DNA from: Nicotiana tabacum
Taxonomy: Eukaryota > Streptophyta > Magnoliopsida > Solanales > Solanaceae
Assembly (NCBI RefSeq): GCF_000715075.1
Contig: NC_134089.1
Span: forward strand, 65,826,697 to 65,890,696
Length of the DNA stretch: 64,000 bases
Direction: 5' to 3'
In this document: positions 11,770-23,145 of the stretch, one piece after another
How positions within the stretch are numbered: position 1 is the first letter of the stretch
Layout: every line of letters begins with the position of its first letter
Translations under genes and position numbers: made by a program
Notes under the pieces: model-generated
Seen by the model: only the letters and a program-made list of their open reading frames with translations
What the model was told of the DNA's origin: nothing
Database searches by the model: none

Positions 11770-12806
11770 CCCCATAATTATAATTTTTGCATTATTAATT
11801 CATACGTTACTTATTCCTTCAACAGATCTAAATGACATATAAAAAGGACCCAATAATTGTCATCTAAGTTATAGAAGTTTTGATAATTAACATAACCAAA
11901 AAAAAAAAAAGTTAAAGAGAAGTAAGTACAAGTTTGATAATTTTTTATAGCTAGAAGTTCACGTATACATATCTTCTTAATTTTTCTTTTTTTCTCATGC
12001 CATGAAATCATCATTTACATATGTAGAGAGAAATGTATATGTGAATTCAAATTCAATAGTTTTGACTCGTTATATATATATATATATAACTAATTAATTT
12101 TGTAACTAATAAAGTAAATGAGTTGTATTAAAATATCTAACACGAACCCATAAAATTTAAATCTAAATATGCCTCTAGGCCAATTACTATACATATGACA
12201 ACTAGCATGAAAAAGATTTATCTCGGTTTCATATGCAACAGAAATATGTTTCGGTGAATAACATTTCTGATGTATGATTGTCTTATTAAATAAGGAAAAA
12301 ATAAACTTTCCCACTTGTGAACGGAGTTATTTCCTTTACAAATTTCTTCAATAGAATTTAATATTATTATCCATCTAATAATAAATTTTTTTATTAAGCA
12401 CTATCTAATTTGCAATACATTTTTAATTTTTAATGAAATATTATATTACACTCTAACCAAACACCAAAGTACATCTTAAGAAATATTTCGCATACCACAA
12501 AAACATCCAGACGAATGAGAAGTTATATTTTATGATAGTTCTAAAGACAAGTGCCAGCAGAAAGCATCTGCCAACTGCCAACAACCATGCAGCCCCCTTG
12601 ACACTTTTTGTTAGACTAAAACTACAAAATAAAGATTCAAATCTCTAAAATAATAGTATTACTAGTACTTTACGTTAATTTAAGTTTTGTATAACATCGC
12701 CAAGGTTTATGTTGGAATGAATAAAATCTGAATCTATTCACTTTTAAAATTATGGTAGGAAGCAACTTTTTCATTAATGGGCCTTACGAGTTTAAATTAG
12801 TGCGGT
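11770..12806. other. AT-rich intergenic stretch, no gene seen
   Basis: Between the Tat-B LTR and Tat-C. AT-rich with a short (TA)n run at about 12072-12088 and several A or T homopolymers. Open frames are short and lack recognisable motifs. I find no RNA gene or transposon ends here. Confidence 0.6.
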
Positions 12807-12811
12807 CTTCT

Positions 12812-13365
12812 TGTTTAACCAAAAATTCTAGTCTTTGGTCAAAGCTAAAAAGAAATTCGGGTTACTCATAATCAAGAGACAAAAATAAAATACTTTTGAG
12901 AATGATGGTAAAACAACAAATAGTTTTGTATTTCAATGAATTCTCAATAGTATTCCGTGTCCTTACAAATGATGATATTTCTTCCTTTTATAGATAATTC
13001 TAGGTAAAGGAATGAAGCCTCAGCTTTAATGATATAATTATGAGTAATAAATGACATTAAATAAGCCGTTATACAATCATTCCTATTAAATACCAATTTT
13101 CTAACGTATCAAGTATTTAATAATGAATTTGGACTCCTTTCTGTCATCAGATCTTTGTCTTTAATGCCTTCTAATCCGTTGGCTGTAAATAATTTAAATT
13201 GGTACGAGACTCGTATCTATACTTCGTCTCGTGCCTATTTAAATTCTTCTTCCCGTGGTTGTCTCCATCCGTGCCTCTTAGTCAATTGTTGCGCTTTGAC
13301 CATTTAACTAAATCACGTGTCATGCCACATCATCTTTAATATAAACTCAGTTTTTTCCCAATACA
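12812..13365 (-). repeat. Tat-C 3' LTR (554 bp)
   Basis: Left copy of the LTR pair. It begins TGTTTAACCAAAAATTC and ends TTTTTTCCCAATACA. Flanked on the left by CTTCT (12807-12811), matching the right flank of the element. The antisense gene starts about 370 bp to its right. Confidence 0.95.
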
Positions 13366-13385
13366 GATAGTCCCCCCACTTTCCA
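13366..13385 (-). promoter_or_regulatory. Tat-C polypurine tract
   Basis: On the minus strand AAAGTGGGGGGACTATC abuts the 3' LTR start TGTATTGGG. G-rich, and correctly placed for plus-strand priming. Confidence 0.75.
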
Positions 13386-13589
13386 TTTATTTATCAATTA
13401 AATAATTGGGAAGTGAATCTTCATAAAAAAGGAATTTTTGCCACAGTTAATGCTTATGACAGTATTAACGCCTCAGTAGTCTTTTCCATTTAATGTTCTG
13501 CCCATGTGTCATTTTCTGATTGATTCCGCTATTTACACCCTTTTTCGAGACTTCTTCATTCTCACTATTCACAAAGTGATAGCTGCCTT

Positions 13590-13597
13590 TATTATAG
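13590..13597 (+). promoter_or_regulatory. Possible TATA box of the Tat-C antisense gene
   Basis: TATTATAG, 144 bp upstream of the ATG at 13734. It is weak by itself, but the homologous gene at 51708 has a perfect TATAAATA 143 bp upstream of its ATG, which supports a conserved promoter position. Confidence 0.45.
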
Positions 13598-13733
13598 ACT
13601 TTCCATCATTACACTTCTAAGGTTGACGGTTCCCATTATACACATAACTTTTTCTTCCTTTGTCTTCTTCACAAATCTTCAGCAAACACTTTCTTCTTTA
13701 TTTTTACTTTCTTTCGACTTATCCTTCCTAACA

Positions 13734-16508
13734 ATGTCTTCTTCAAACCCTAACCGTAAAAAAGTTCCAATTCTAGACCAATTCCCCAACGCCCCTGTTA
13801 GACACAGAAGAGGCGGAGGAGGTAGGCTTCGAACAGGGTTAGAATCTACTCGAGGCGGCTCCTCTGGTTCTTCTTCAAGGAGTTCTATCCCAAAGGCCCC
13901 CTCTTCTAAAAGTAGAGAAATTCTTGATTCTTCTCAAGAACCCTCAGTTGATGAGATAGTTCCCAGCGATTTGTCTTTTGAAAGTGACAAAACGTCTCTT
14001 CAAAAACAAATTGCAAATTTAGAAAAAGCCGATACTTACCCTACAATAGTAACCGAGCTTACAATCCCCACCATAAGAAAAGATTGTAACTGGAAGGATA
14101 GTCTTCGAATGTCAATTCCTTCCCCAAATCAAAGAATTTCCTCCTTTAGAAGTGGGTATTCTTTTGTTTATACTTACCCCTTCACTTTAGGTTTTAATCC
14201 TCCGATTGACCCAGTTATTCTTGATTTTTGCCGTTTCTTTACAATTTGTTTGGCCCAAATCGGTCCACTAGTGTGGAGAACAGTGGCTTGTTTGAGATAC
14301 TTATCCTCCAAAGCCAATGTCAATTTCACCTTCTCTCACCTCATTCATCTGTACCACCCTAACTTAATACGCCATGGGGTTTTTACCTTAACTGCAAGGA
14401 GCAAAAAAGTTCTGGTAAATCCTGAAGATGACAAAGATCGTGGATGGTATATCCGTTATGTTGTTGTTCGTACGGTGGACTTGATTGGCGAAACAAATAT
14501 TCCCTTCCCTGAGAAGTGGAATTTTGAACGTAGGTTTTCTTTTATTTACCGTACCTACTTTTGAGAATTTCAAAAGAAATTTTGTTTTTAACCTCGTCTC
14601 TTCTTGGTTTTTTGTAGCAACCATAGGAGATGTGGAACCTATTCCCAACTTCCGTGGTTGGGTAGACTCACTTTTGAAGATTTCTTCTAGGGAGCAAAGA
14701 ACTTAGAAATCAATTTCTTCCTTACATGGCTGGAAGGTCAAAACACATGGTATGCCCCCTTTTACATGTTAAGCATTTTTTCCTCAACTTTAATCATGTA
14801 TATCCATCCTTTAATCAGGATTTGGCATTAGAGGAATGACGGCTGAAGTAGCTATGGCCATTCGCATGTCTGCGAATGCTGCTCTTGATTTGGATAAGGC
14901 TCGAGCCTTGCTGCCAAAAAGGAAAGCTATAAAGGAAAGTTCTGAAGAAGAAGAGGAGGGTACCTCCCTAATTACCAGGCCAAGGGTCAGGAGGCGAATA
15001 ATAATTGATGATGAAATTGAAGACACTCCTGCTCGAACCTCCACCACCGAGCCTGTTTTGATTCATTCTGACGAGGACACCGCACCAAGAGATAATAATG
15101 AGTCAATTCAGCATCTTTTTGATAGTGGTTTAGGGAGTGGCGAGCTCGGCCCTGTTTTTGATGAAGCTCCTCTTGCCTCATTCGTTCCTATTTCCTCCAT
15201 TCCTCTGCCAACCGTAAGTATTTCTTTACCAGTTTTGACGACTTCTGTTCTTTTGCCGGTTTCTACCGCTCCTATGTCCGCTCCCTTGGCAGTTTCTACT
15301 GCACCTGCTTCCGCTCCTGCGTTGGTTTCTACATCTTCTCCTTCCATTCCCGTTTCTACATCTTCTCCTTCCATTCCTTCCATTGCTCCTCTTCCCTCTG
15401 TTCATCGTACAAAGACGGGTTCTAGCAGTGGAAGTATGACTATGAGAAGTGTTACTCTGGAAGTTCCTGCTAATCATAGCCTCTTGAGAAAGACTGGTAG
15501 AGTCGATGTTTGGCTCGAGCCCCTAATTGGAGATATTGAGAAGAAGAAGATGGAGAGCCATAGCTGCTTGACTCTGATGAATGACATAATTCATTCTACT
15601 TTGAAGGTATTTTTCCTCTTCTTACCAACAAGTTTTTTTTTTAATTATCTTCAATCCCACATTTCTATGAGTTGTCTCTGTAGGCTAACCTCATTGGTAC
15701 GGAATTAATGGGAAGAATTTCCCTTCTGGAAAGAAAAGCCCGTGAGTCTGAAAAAACTGTCCACGAGGCCGAAGAAATAGCCAGGGGAGCCCAGCTTGAA
15801 GCATCCAATTGGAAAGAACAGTTTGAGAATGCTCAAGGGACCATAGAGGAGTTGCAAGAAAATAAAAACCTCAAGGAGCAGCAAAACCGTGGTTTGACTT
15901 CTGAACTGGCAACTGCCAAGGCTTCTTCAAGCCAATTTAAAAGAGACAAAGAGCTTTTGGAATGCTCTTTGTCAGAACAATTATCCAAGGCTAGTGAAGA
16001 AGTTAGGGAGCTTAAGGCACTTTTGGCTAAGAAAGAAGAGTATGCAGGAGAGTTAGTGCAAAGCTTGACTCAAGCTCAGGCTGACTTACAGACCTCCTCT
16101 GACGAGATTCATGCCTTGAAGAGTTCTCATGCCTCTCTTGAAGCTTCCCTTGATTCCCATTTAGCTGAGCACCAAATCTTAAAAAACGATCTTGCTATGT
16201 GGGAAAAGGAATATGGACTTCTAGAGGAGAACTTCAACATAGAGGTGAGTTGGGCTTTCCTGAAATCTCGCCGTGATGCTTTGACGGAAGCTGCTCAGGA
16301 AGGTTTTGACTTGCAGTGTGAACTAGCCAAAATCGTAGATACCATCGAGAAAAGTCAACAATCGACTGATACTCCTTCTCATGTACTTGAAGCTCCTGGA
16401 ACGGAAGAACTTTTAAATGAAGAAGTGGCTACTGCAGCAATTGGGGTTGCAATTCCTGCTCCCGAGGGTGAAACTTCTGATGCTCCAAACCCTTCAGTGA
16501 CTAGCTAA
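13734..16508 (+). pseudogene. Antisense intron-containing gene of Tat-C (putative gypsy-type transposon protein plus coiled coil), one nonsense codon
   Basis: Four exons on the strand opposite gag-pol: 13734-14529, 14618-14749, 14819-15606 and 15684-16508. All three introns (88, 69, 77 nt) are GT-AG, and phases join without shifts to give about 846 codons. I chose ATG 13734 (ACAATGTC) over the in-frame 13623 because the upstream residues look like translated leader. Exon 1: Ser/Arg-rich N-terminus, then a conserved core with YTYPFTLGF and IDPVILDF, which I associate with the plant putative-gypsy-type-transposon family (Pfam Transposase_28, recalled, not searched). Exon 3: acidic stretch, then Ser/Pro/Thr-rich low complexity. 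Exon 4: long heptad-like coiled coil. TAG at 14704-14706 in exon 2 replaces a likely Trp codon. Function unknown. It lies between pol and the 3' LTR and is convergent with pol. A second copy at 51708-53092 keeps the same exon structure. Confidence 0.85.
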
Positions 16509-17499
16509 AAATGAAATTGCTGTAAAGGATCTTTTGATGAAGTCCCCAGTTATCATAATGGGGCATTTGTAAAAAACAAATGCTTTGTTGACTAAGTTTG
16601 TACTTAGTTTTTTTTTATATTAAGAAGTTTTATTGGTACTTCTGCATATTCTATTCTTGCCTATTTATCTAGGACTCATGGAATAGTTTAGAATTTTTAT
16701 CCTTTTAAAATGCTTTATGATTCTTCTCATGGATTATCAACATGAGGCTTATAAAAGAGGGCCCTTTTATTTTATCGATACTTAATGAAGAAGATGTCTC
16801 AACTTCATAATGGTGTTATAATACGATGAAAGAAATAGGAAAACACACGTTTTGTATGAAACAACTTTGGCAAGTTTTTATTCATAAACTTTAACAAGTG
16901 TTTGACTGTTACATGTATTACAATACATCTACAACTTTCTCGTAACTGTTTTTCTTGTAACAGATTTGTACATAACATAGAATAAACAAGGTTTTTCTTC
17001 ATAACCTGTTTCAGTACATAGTCATGACCCTATCTTTATATATTAAGAAGGGTTTGATAAATGACTCTGTTATTCTCATAACCGCTGAAGACTTCGTAAC
17101 TTTTACTCAACACTTGACTATGTTGTTCGATATTCGTATCTACATTTCTACACGTATCTGTGTACTGTATTGTAGTCCCCCAAGTGTTTGAGCGGTGAAG
17201 TATGAAGCCTCGAGCACTTGTTTATTTCTTTTACTTTGGCCCTTTTTCCTGAAACAGAAAGATATACGGGACTCGAAGGTGCGATTATAGATGAAGACTG
17301 TCTAACTCGTGTGTATTTCCATCAAATTAGTTGTAACCCTGGGCTAGGAATTTAAGAATACTCCATTTTGCCTTGCAGGTTGTGACTCATCATTTGGCAC
17401 GAGTTAGGGTATTTTGCCTAGCATCTAAAATCGTTAGTAAAATATTAATAATCCAAGAGAGAAATTTTAACATGATGATACCTGACCGTAGGTACTTTC
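16509..17499. other. Convergent spacer between antisense gene and pol of Tat-C
   Basis: Non-coding, AT-rich. Just after the antisense gene stop are two small perfect hairpins: GCATTTGT / ACAAATGC (16563-16583, 5-nt loop) and ACTAAGT / ACTTAGT (16591-16608, 4-nt loop), the latter followed by a T run. It probably holds the 3' ends of both transcripts. No gene seen. Confidence 0.6.
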
Positions 17500-20400
17500 T
17501 CAAAAGTAATATCTTTTTAAGTGGACGGCATTCCAATGTGAGGGTAAAACTTTACCGTCCATTGTCTCCAACTGGTATGCTCCTTTTCCCGCAATGCCAC
17601 GTACTTTGTACGGTCCTTCCCATGTTGGACTTAGCTTTCCTGAGTTAGCGGCCTTTGCAGATTGGAACACCTTTTTAAGCACGAAGTCCCCAATTTTGAA
17701 AAATCTGAGGCGTGCTTTCCTATTGTAATATCGTTCTATTACTTGCTTTTGTGCTGCCATCCTTATCAATACAGCTTCTCTTCTCCCTTCAAGTAAATCT
17801 AGGCTAACCCGCATCTCTTCATCATTAGATTCCTCTGTTTCCTGATCGTAACGTGTGCTTGGTTCACCTATTTCAACTGGAATTAAGGCTTCCGCACCAT
17901 AAACCATTGAAAATGGTGTTTCTCCAGTGCCTGTTTTGGTCGTTGTACGATAAGCCCATAATACTCTAGGTAACACCTCAGGCCAATTACCTTTTGAATC
18001 CTGTAACCTCTTCTTCAAGTTGTTGATAATGACTTTGTTAGTAGATTCTGCTGGTCCATTACCTACTGGATGGTATGGCGTAGACGTTATTCTTTTGATC
18101 TGCCAACTTCGAAGAAATTCTGTAATTTGAGCTCCAATGAATTGTGGTCCATTGTCACACACGATCTCCTTTGGTGCTCCAAAACGGCATATTATATTTC
18201 GCCATATGAAGTCTTTAACTTCTTTCTCTCGTACCTGTTTAAATGCCCCTGCTTCTACCCATTTAGTGAAATAATCTGTAAGTACAAGTAGAAACTTTAC
18301 CTGACCTTTTGCTTGTGGAAGTGGACCTACGATATCCATTCCCCATTTCATAAAGGGCCACGGGGCTATAACAGGATGTAGTAACTCAGCTGGTCTGTGC
18401 ATATTATTGTCGTACCTTTGACATTTATCACATTTGGACACGAAACTGGTTGCCTCTTCTTCTATCTTAGGCCAATAATATCCTGTGCGAATTAATGTTC
18501 TTACCAGTGACCGTCCCCCTGCATGATTCCCTCAATGTCCTTCGTGTACTTCTCTCATCACATATTCTGTTTGAGAGGGTCCGAGACACCTTGCTAGTGG
18601 TCCACCGAACATCTTTCGATAAAGATTTCCTTGATATAAACTATATCGTGCAGCTTTTTTGCGAAGCGCGTGAGCCTTTCCTTTGTCATTAGGCACGGTA
18701 CCGTGCTGTAAAAAGGCAACAATTTCGTTTCTCCAATCCCATGTTAGATGATTAAAATTTACCTCGTTTTTATCAGATTCGAGAACGGAATGAAATAGAT
18801 GTATGACTGAAGCATTTGTATTGTTTGCTACGTCTGCTGTAGATGCGAGATTTGCTAAAGCATCTGCCTCTACATTCTCATCTCTTGGGATCTGCACTAC
18901 TTTCCAAGTTTGGAATTGCTTTATTAACTCCCGTACCTTTGCGAGGTATTCTTGTATTCGTGTCTCTCTGGCCGTATAAGTCCCCAGCATTTGATTAACC
19001 ACGAGTTGAGAATCACTCTTGATTATAACCTGTGTTATGCCGAGTTCTCGTGCCAATTCTAAACCTGCAATTACAGCCTCATACTCTGCTTCATTGTTAG
19101 TTATAGAATGACATTTTATAGCCTGTCTAATAGTCTCACCCGCAGGTGGTACGAGGACTATTCCTAGGCCTGCCCCTTTTACATTAGATGAACCGTCAGT
19201 GAATAAAACCCAAGTCCCCGGGTTCACACCATTAAAAACTAGTAATTTTTTTTCTGCTTCTAAATGCATCCCCTGGCTAAAATCAGCTACAAAATCAGCT
19301 AGTACTTGAGACTTTATAGCGGTCCTGGGTTGATAAACAACTTCATATTCACTTAGTTCTATAGCCCATTTTGCTAATCTTCCTGAAAGTTCGTGTTTAT
19401 GCAAAATATTTCGAAGCGTAAAAGCAGTAACTACATTAACGGGATGACATTGAAAATAAGGTCTTAATTTTCTAGATGCCATGATCAAAGCTAATGCTAA
19501 TTTTTCTAGCTGTGGGTATCGTGTCTCAGCTTCCAATAAGGACTTTCTTACTTAATAAATAGGAGATTGCTTACCTTGGTCCTCGCGGACTAAAACATCA
19601 CTCACTGCGACTTCAGATACGGCCAGATAAATGAGAAGTTTTTCCCCCACCTTTGGTTTTGCCAACAATGGTGGTTTTGACAAATAAGCTTTCAAATTTC
19701 TAAGGGCTTGTTGACAATCTTCATTCCATTCAAAATGATCTTGCTTTTTAAGTGCAGAGAAAAACTTAAAACACCTTTCTGAGTATTTGGAAATAAATCT
19801 CCCCAAAGCTGCAATTCTTCCCGTTAATCTTTGTACTTCCTTTTTATTAATAAGGATATCAGGGATTTCTTCTATTGCTTTGATCTGAGAAGGATTCACT
19901 TCAATACCACGATTAGAAACAAGAAAACCCAAAAACTTACCTGATGCAACTCCAAATGCACATTTTTCTGGGTTGAGTTTCATATTAAATTTTCGCAAAA
20001 TTTCAAACGTAACAGATAGATGAGAAATATGATCATGAGATTGCTGGGTTTTGACGAGCATATCGTCTATATATACCTCCATTATTTTCCCTAAATTTTC
20101 TTGGAACATTTTGGTGACCAACCTTTGATAGGTTGCCCCAGCATTTTTGAGACCAAAGGGCATTACTTTATAACAGTAAGTCCCCTTGTCTGTGATGAAA
20201 GAAGTTTTTTCTTCATCACCAGGATCCATTTTAATTTGATTATATCCCGAGTATGCATCTAAAAAACTTAAAAGTTCATGACCTACGGTTGCATCAATTA
20301 GTTGGTCTATATGCGGTAAGGGAAAGGAATCTTTTGGACAGGCTTTATTTAAATCGGTATAATCCACACAAACATGCCACTTACCATTTTTCTTAGGTAC

Positions 20401-20862
20401 GACCACCGTGTTAGCTAACCAAGTAGGATACTTTACCTCACGGATTGATCCGATTTTTAATAATTTTTGGACTTCATCCTGAATCACCTGGTTCTTGAAA
20501 GCACTTTGCTTTCGTTTCTTTTGCTTTATTGGTGGGAAAGAAGGGTCCTCATTGAGTTTGTGAGTCATCACATTCGGTGGTATCCCTGTCATATCAGCGT
20601 GGGACCAAGCAAAGCAGTCTAAGTTAGCTTTTAAAAATTCGATTATCATACCTCGCATGTTTAAGCTTAAATTGGCCCCGACATAAACCTTCCGTTCAGG
20701 CCATTGATCAAATAACATCACTGCCTCAAGCTCTTCAATTGTCGTTTTGATGCTTTCATTTTCTTCAGCTTCCTGAATTGTGTCAGGCCTTGAGTCCAAA
20801 TCTGTCTTTTCTTGTTCAGTTGAAGTTTGATCTTTTTTACCTTCAACTGTTTCCTGTAATTG
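17500..20862 (-). pseudogene. Tat-C pol: RT, RNase H, second RNase H, integrase (two nonsense codons)
   Basis: One continuous frame broken only by TAA 19552-19554 (a likely Tyr codon just before KSLLEAETRYPQ) and TGA 18532-18534 (a likely Cys codon in the integrase zinc region, after EVHEGH). RT: CVDYTDLNKACPKDSFPLP, LDAYSGYNQI and catalytic YIDD at 20062-20073. RNase H follows. The second RNase H shows LFTDGSSNVKGAG, NNEAEYEAV, IKSDSQLVVNQ and RDENVEADALANLA, so all four acidic positions are present. Integrase: CDKCQRYDN, GMDIVGPLP, CDNGPQF and the Glu in GPAESTN give an intact DDE triad. The C-terminus ends in HLKRYYF at TAA 17500-17502. The frame joins gag-protease upstream across a single TAG. 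Domain order is diagnostic of the Tat lineage. Confidence 0.92.
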
Positions 20863-20868
20863 CTATTT
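20854..20868 (-). promoter_or_regulatory. Candidate leaky stop (UAG CAA UUA) between gag-protease and RT
   Basis: On the minus strand the junction reads AAA TAG CAA TTA CAG. TAG (20863-20865) is the only stop between gag-protease and RT; the next 21 codons stay open and lead into the RT region in the same frame. UAG-CAA-UUA is the tobamovirus-type readthrough context (CARYYA consensus). Plant retroelements are known to use stop suppression (soybean SIRE1, pol to env-like). The match is seen; function is inferred. A nonsense mutation remains possible, because other stops occur in this copy. Confidence 0.55.
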
Positions 20869-23077
20869 TTCTTTATTTACGGCGCTCGTACTTGTTACAG
20901 TGTTGACACTTCTAGCCATCTGCTGATCCCCACGAATTTGGCAAATTCCCCATGGTGATGGGAATTTAATAACCTGATGTAGAGTTGATGGGACATCATC
21001 CATATCGTGTATCCATGGTCTCCCCATGATCATATTATAGGTCATTTCCATATCAACTACCTGAAATTTAGTTTCCTTCACAACACCCATAGCAAAAGTT
21101 GTTAGAATTACCTCACCTTTTGTTACTACACTTGAATTGTCGAAGCCTGACAAGGTGTGCGCCTTGGGTATCATTTTGTCTTCAGCTTGCATTTCCCGTA
21201 GTACCCTTAGTAATATAATATTTACAGAACTCCCTAGATCAATCAAAACTCGTTTTACATTAGTATCATGTACAAGTAAAGATATTACCAGTGCGTCATT
21301 ATGTGGATTTGTCACTCCTTCGGTATCTCCGTCATCGAACGAAATACTTTCATTTTCAAGGACCTGCCGCACCCGTTTCCCGTGTGTAATTGTTACCGTA
21401 GAAACCTTGTTGGAGGCTGTGTAGGTTATGCCGTGAATATCTTCTCCCCCGCTTATGACATTCACTGTCCTCTTGGGTGAAGGAGGTTGTGGTGACTCTT
21501 GCCTGTTTTTCATATAAGCTTGTTTTCCTTTCTCACTAAATAACTCAGTGAGGTACCCTTGCTTCAATAGATGATCCACTTCACTCTGCAGGAATCTACA
21601 TTCTGAAGTTTTGTGCCCGTGATCGTTGTGGAATTCGCACCAATGATCTGGATTGCGTTTATTTGGATTTGACCGCATCTCTTTTGGCCACCGTACCTTA
21701 TCTCCCATTCTTCTTAAAACAGCTACAAGCTCGGAGGTAGAGACATTAAAATTATATCTGCCGAATCGTGCCTTTAAGCTTCTGTCATCATCTCGTGATT
21801 CTTGTCTGTTCCGATCATTCCTGAACTTTGAAGAAGAGCCAGAATCCCGGTTCCTCGATTTTTGATCATATTGCTGGCTATCTTGTTTCGACCGTGGGTC
21901 TTTTCCTGCAGGTCCCATATATGGATCGTACCTGTTTTTACCTGATCTTTTTTCGGTTTCTGATCTTCGGGGACCGCCCCTTTCTTCATGATGAAACTTA
22001 GGTACGGTATCTTCTTCAATTCGCAGCTTCGTACTATACCTGTTGTAAACATCATTCCACGTGGTTGCAGGAAATTCTCGAAGGCTTTCTTTGAGTCGTC
22101 TCGTGGCTTCAGAACTTTTGTCATTTAAATTACTTGCAAAGGCTATTGCAGCCCAATTGTCAGGCACACGAGGTAGAGTCATTCTTTCACGCTGGAATCT
22201 GTCAACAAAGTTTCTAAGCAGCTCCGAATCCCCTTGTTTGATTTTGAAAATATCTTTCATTCTTTTCTCAACCTTTTGTGCTCCCGAATGTGCTTTAATA
22301 AAAGAATCTGCAAGCTCAGCAAAAGAATTAATAGAATTTTCAGATAAAAGAGAATACCAGGTTAATGCACCCTTGGTGAGTGTTTGTCCAAATTTCTTGA
22401 CCAATACTGATTCAATTTCTTGTTTGGTCAAGTCGTTGCCTTTTACGCCTGTTGTAAATGCAGTCACGTGGTCACGTGGGTCTGTAGTACCATCATATTT
22501 CGGGATGTCAGGCATTTTGAACTTTTTCGGAATTGGAAGGGGAGCAGCACTAGGCTTCCATGGTTGTTGTGAGTATTTGTCCATGTCTACTTCTTTTATT
22601 ACAGGCGGAACTCCAGGGATTTGTTCAATAACGCTCATTTTGTTCCTTAATCTGTTTCTGCAAGGTTAGTACTAAATTTTGCAAATATGAATTATTTGAA
22701 TTACCTGGTCCCCCTTCCTGTGGTTCACTGAGGGTTGCTCCGTTTCCAGAATTATCAAGACCAGAACGGGGATTCTCCAATGTATTATTATTAGGAGTTT
22801 GTGTGGGTGGTGCAGTAGGCAATCGACTAACAAGTGCCTGAAGAGCTTTGCTGACCTGTGCATCAATTAGCTTTTGTAAAGCTTCAGTTGTAACTCCTTC
22901 AAAATGTTCAGATTGCTCTTGTTGATCAACACGGGATTCAGTAACAAGAGTGCCTTCACGAGATTGACGTGGTGAATTTAGAGGAGAGGGAACCACGTCA
23001 TCTTGATTTTGATGTATTTGATTCTCATGGTTTCCCAATGTGTTATTACTGTTGTTGTCGGTGTTGTTGTTTGATAT
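20863..23077 (-). pseudogene. Tat-C gag and protease (one frameshift, no start codon)
   Basis: Gag packages RNA; protease cleaves the polyprotein. No in-frame ATG is found at the start: ATA at 23077-23075 occupies the likely initiator position. The N-terminal part runs to a one-base shift near 22632, where QIKEQNER passes into IEQIPGVPP of the next frame. The capsid-like core follows (KMPDIPKYDGTTDPRDHV, ALTWYSLL, FVDRFQRERM). A basic Arg/Ser/Asp-rich linker precedes the knuckle CEFHNDHGHKTSEC, spacing C-x2-H-x4-H-x4-C. The protease motif reads LIDLGSSVNI: the residue between Asp and Gly is Leu, where Thr or Ser is usual for active aspartic proteases. MIMGRPWIHDM follows. The frame ends at the TAG in leaky-stop context at 20863-20865. 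Confidence 0.88.
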
Positions 23078-23122
23078 GGTGACGACAATAGATAAGATGT
23101 AGCTTAAAAGAAAAGATTATCA

Positions 23123-23145
23123 GATTCCCGGTAACGGAACCAATT
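23123..23145 (-). promoter_or_regulatory. Tat-C primer-binding site
   Basis: On the minus strand, TTGGTTCCGTTACCGGGAAT begins directly inside the 5' LTR end. TGG start, length and position fit a primer site. The spacing of CCGTTACCGGG resembles tRNA-Asp-type sites, but the match is imperfect and the tRNA is left open. Confidence 0.6.

Noticed and set aside
14811..15477. Minus-strand open frames opposite exon 3 of the antisense gene
   Set aside because: Ser/Pro-rich sequence read on the other strand; the spliced plus-strand model explains the region.
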